From an uncultured Lysobacteraceae bacterium (GTDB lineage: Bacteria; Pseudomonadota; Gammaproteobacteria; Xanthomonadales; Xanthomonadaceae), in NCBI GenBank assembly GCA_946480825.1, contig CAMLLG010000120.1, forward strand, positions 1 through 7,170: 7,170 bases of DNA. The letters are read 5' to 3'. Below the pieces are notes generated by a model. The model was not told where the DNA came from. It saw only the letters and a program-made list of their open reading frames with translations, and searched no databases. The position numbers and the translations under genes were made by a program. How positions within the stretch are numbered: the first letter of the stretch is position 1; each line of letters begins with the position of its first letter. Of this stretch, positions 6,531 through 7,170 are shown in pieces.

Positions 6531-7170
6531 ATGCGCCTGTCGCAGTTCCATCTCCGCACCGAAAAGGAAACCCCCGCCGACGCCGAAGTCGTCAGCCACA
6601 AGCTGATGCTGCAGGCCGGCATGATCCGCAAGCTCGCCGCCGGCCTGTACACCTGGTCGCCGCTGGGCCTGCGCGTGCTGCGCAAGGTCGAGGGCATCGT
6701 GCGCGAGGAGATGAACCGCGCGGGCGCGATCGAGCTGCAGATGCCGACGATCCAGCCGCGCGAGCTGTGGGAAGAAACCGGGCGCTGGCAGAAATTCGGC
6801 GGCCAGTTGCTGAAGATCAAGGACCGCAAGGAGGCCGAGTACTGCTACGGCCCCACCGCCGAGGAAGTGATCACCGATTTCGCGCGCCAGGAGATCAACA
6901 GCTACAGACAGCTGCCGGTGAACTTCTACAACATCCAGACCAAATTCCGCGACGAAATCCGCCCGCGCTTCGGCGTGATGCGCGCGCGCGAATTCCTGAT
7001 GAAGGACGCGTATTCGTTCCACATCGACGACGCGTCGCTGTATGCCGAATACCGGAACATGTACGACACGTATGCGCGCATCTTCACCCGCCTCGGGCTG
7101 AAATTCCGCGCGGTATTCGCCGACACCGGCGCGATCGGCGGCAGCGCCTCGCACGAATTCCACGTGCTGG
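6531..7170 (+). CDS. proS: Prolyl-tRNA synthetase, 5' part
   Basis: Partial gene cut by the right window edge; 213 complete codons are visible of a protein usually near 570 residues. This cytoplasmic class II enzyme charges tRNA-Pro. The ATG at 6531 matches the family N-terminus ([20 protein letters not shown], compare E. coli [20 protein letters not shown]). Following are the motif 1 region [20 protein letters not shown] (25-44) and [12 protein letters not shown] (65-76), the substrate-binding GPTAEE (107-112; E. coli has GPTHEE), motif 2 [10 protein letters not shown] (139-148), [12 protein letters not shown] (153-164), and [14 protein letters not shown] (197-210) leading into the inserted editing domain, which lies beyond the window and is expected because this is the long bacterial form. 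No strong Shine-Dalgarno is visible. An AT-leaning CAGAAT at 6493-6498 could be a -10 element but lacks a good -35. Confidence 0.97.
   Translation, partial: MRLSQFHLRTEKETPADAEVVSHKLMLQAGMIRKLAAGLYTWSPLGLRVLRKVEGIVREEMNRAGAIELQMPTIQPRELWEETGRWQKFGGQLLKIKDRKEAEYCYGPTAEEVITDFARQEINSYRQLPVNFYNIQTKFRDEIRPRFGVMRAREFLMKDAYSFHIDDASLYAEYRNMYDTYARIFTRLGLKFRAVFADTGAIGGSASHEFHVL

Noticed and set aside
6421..6606. Small plus-strand frame of 61 codons ahead of proS.
   Set aside because: It begins inside the tandem duplication, runs out of frame into proS, has no ribosome site, and its end is a shadow of the proS N-terminus.
6366..7163. Long minus-strand frame opposite proS and the second REP pair.
   Set aside because: Antisense to clear prolyl-tRNA synthetase coding sequence and running into repeat DNA; no supporting motif.

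Overview
The window is 7.2 kb of GC-rich (about two-thirds G+C), gene-dense chromosome carrying housekeeping genes. It most likely comes from a gammaproteobacterium of the Xanthomonadales/Lysobacteraceae (Lysobacter, Luteimonas, Stenotrophomonas or Xanthomonas-like). The evidence is the pepA-holC-valS gene order typical of gammaproteobacteria, a Bacillus-type rather than E. coli-type pssA, a DUF4124 envelope protein, and GTAG-headed hairpin repeats of the REP/SMAG style known from Stenotrophomonas and relatives. The genus is inference from protein and repeat style; no ribosomal marker is present.

Layout: (1) Positions 1-3960, plus strand: the 3' end of pepA (leucyl aminopeptidase), holC (chi subunit of the DNA polymerase III clamp loader) two bases downstream, a long near-perfect inverted repeat, then valS (valyl-tRNA synthetase). 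(2) Positions 3961-4113: the gap between convergent valS and rimI, holding a perfect 25-bp inverted repeat made of two GTAG hairpins. (3) Positions 4114-5746, minus strand: a tightly coupled operon pssA > holD > rimI, both junctions being 4-base GTGA stop/start overlaps. pssA makes phosphatidylserine, holD is the small psi partner of chi, and rimI acetylates ribosomal protein S18. (4) Positions 5747-5919: divergent intergenic region. (5) Positions 5920-6330, plus strand: an exported DUF4124 protein. (6) Positions 6331-6530: a second GTAG hairpin pair and a 20-bp tandem duplication. (7) Position 6531 to the end: the first 213 codons of proS (prolyl-tRNA synthetase).

Functional themes are translation (valS, proS, rimI), replication (chi and psi, encoded 3.7 kb apart on opposite strands), membrane lipid synthesis (pssA) and peptide turnover (pepA). 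I see no defence island, CRISPR array, tRNA, rRNA, insertion sequence or other obviously new system. The points worth a second look are an AT-rich, codon-atypical patch inside valS, a shortened psi with an in-frame 15-bp triple repeat at its N-terminus, and three hairpin/palindrome repeats of two families in the intergenic gaps.
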